This document shows positions 9,691-10,403 of a stretch of DNA of 10,403 nt, in pieces. The stretch lies in contig JAFGDX010000161.1 of assembly GCA_016931875.1 (NCBI GenBank), forward strand, positions 1 through 10,403, read 5' to 3'. This DNA is from Prolixibacteraceae bacterium. Its GTDB lineage: Bacteria > Bacteroidota > Bacteroidia > Bacteroidales > Prolixibacteraceae. Both the position numbers and the translations under genes were made by a program. Within the stretch, counting starts at the first letter, position 1. Each line of letters begins with the position of its first letter. Below the pieces are notes generated by a model that did no database searches, was not told the DNA's origin, and was given only the letters and a program-made list of their open reading frames with translations.

Positions 9691-10403
9691 GGTTGTAAGT
9701 TTTTTAGTTCATTCTTCCTTTTCTGAAGCATTTCCAAATAGGTATAAGTTTGAGGTCTGAACATGGTTTCATACGATTTGAGCGCCCATGAAACGGCCTG
9801 GTTTATGTTGCCCAGTATTTCATAGCCAACGGCAATATTAAACTGGGCTTTGCTTTTGATGGATTTGGAATCGGTATTTTTTTCCACTTCCTGCCAGGCA
9901 GCCACGGCGGCTTCCCATTCACCGTTTTTGGCCAAAACCGCACCGTGTTCCAGTTCATCGGGGCCCGAGGCAAAGTAACTTCGTTGTTCGCGTCGCCAGC
10001 GTGTGCCTATTTTATCTGAAAAATCGAGAGCTACGGCAATTCCTGCTTCGGCAAGCGCCTGTTTTACCGGAGGAAATCGCCTGAACAGTTCGCGGGTTGA
10101 CACATCTGCATCTTCCCAAATCAGGGTGTCTCGTAAAAATTCGCGAACGAGGACTTTTTCCTGCTCCGGATCGTAAATCCGAAACATTACCTCGTAATTA
10201 ATTTTCATTACGGCAGTGGATGCTTCAACAAAATCATCGCTAATCGGATCAAAAAATGTTTCCCTCCCGTATTCGGTTGAAACAGCCGTTTTATAGTAGT
10301 CGAGCGACAAAACAGCATCGGTATTGTAAGTTTCACATAATTCTTTCACCTCGTTCCAGGGCATTTCATAACTCAGAAAGGAGTTTTTTCTGAATTCAAG
10401 AAA
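9687..10403 (-). CDS. DUF6340-like protein, first visible of three paralogs (N-terminus beyond window)
   Basis: The frame is open from the right edge at 10403 to the stop at 9687, giving 238 visible residues. The ATG at 10364 is unlikely to be the start, because in-frame codons continue upstream and the paralogs have well over a hundred residues before this point. Shared elements are TDAVLSLDYYKTA, MFRIYDPEQEKVLVREFLRDTLIW, RFPPVKQALAEA, then YFASGPDELEHGA, and the TPR-like C-terminus (GEWEAAVAAWQEV, FNIAVGYEILGNINQAVSW) ending in KRKNELKNL. The missing N-terminus presumably carries a lipoprotein signal like those of its neighbours, but this cannot be seen. It overlaps the next gene by 4 bases. 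The promoter of the operon and any earlier members lie outside the window. Function is unknown. Confidence 0.85.
   Translation of the reverse strand, partial: FLEFRKNSFLSYEMPWNEVKELCETYNTDAVLSLDYYKTAVSTEYGRETFFDPISDDFVEASTAVMKINYEVMFRIYDPEQEKVLVREFLRDTLIWEDADVSTRELFRRFPPVKQALAEAGIAVALDFSDKIGTRWRREQRSYFASGPDELEHGAVLAKNGEWEAAVAAWQEVEKNTDSKSIKSKAQFNIAVGYEILGNINQAVSWALKSYETMFRPQTYTYLEMLQKRKNELKNLQP

Noticed and set aside
10362..10364. ATG at 10364 as the start of the rightmost gene
   Set aside because: The frame continues open to the window edge (FLEFRKNSFLSYE) and the paralogs have a long N-terminal part before this position, so this is an internal methionine.

Overview
The window looks like a piece of a Bacteroidota chromosome, probably from a polysaccharide-degrading member of the Bacteroidales/Marinilabiliales type. 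The reasons are candidate promoters resembling the Bacteroides -33 TTTG / -7 TAnnTTTG pattern, no clear Shine-Dalgarno sequences, signal peptides ending in A-Q or as lipoboxes, and a family of lipoproteins resembling the Bacteroidota DUF6340 group. No rRNA, tRNA, CRISPR array, insertion sequence or phage gene was seen.

Layout. (1) Bases 1-2836, minus strand: most of a secreted GH2 LacZ-type beta-galactosidase whose C-terminus lies beyond the left edge. (2) Bases 2837-3135: a divergent intergenic region with a good minus-strand promoter candidate, a perfect 16-bp palindrome in the presumed galactosidase leader, and a -7-like element facing right. (3) Bases 3136-5670, plus strand: four closely spaced genes, namely a small four-helix membrane protein (HsmA-like), a bacterial SUI1/YciH translation factor, a secreted GH43-type glycosidase, and a CvfB-type S1 RNA-binding protein. 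(4) Bases 5671-5877: an AT-rich gap with a weak promoter candidate and an inverted repeat. (5) Bases 5878-7422, plus strand: an exported GH51 alpha-L-arabinofuranosidase. (6) Bases 7447-7485: a strong hairpin between convergent genes, probably a bidirectional terminator. (7) Bases 7486-10403, minus strand: three tightly packed paralogous genes, two with clear lipoprotein signals and one running off the right edge.

Functionally, the beta-galactosidase, GH43 and GH51 enzymes would fit removal of galactose and arabinose from plant cell-wall side chains such as arabinogalactan or arabinan/galactan of pectin; this is inferred from the families. No SusC/SusD pair or carbohydrate sensor is visible, so this is not a canonical polysaccharide utilisation locus within the window. 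Two RNA-binding genes (SUI1 and CvfB) are interleaved with the glycosidases. The lipoprotein triplet forms a separate transcription unit of unknown function. None of the systems here is clearly new; the paralogous lipoprotein operon and the palindromic leader are the parts least explained by known biology.
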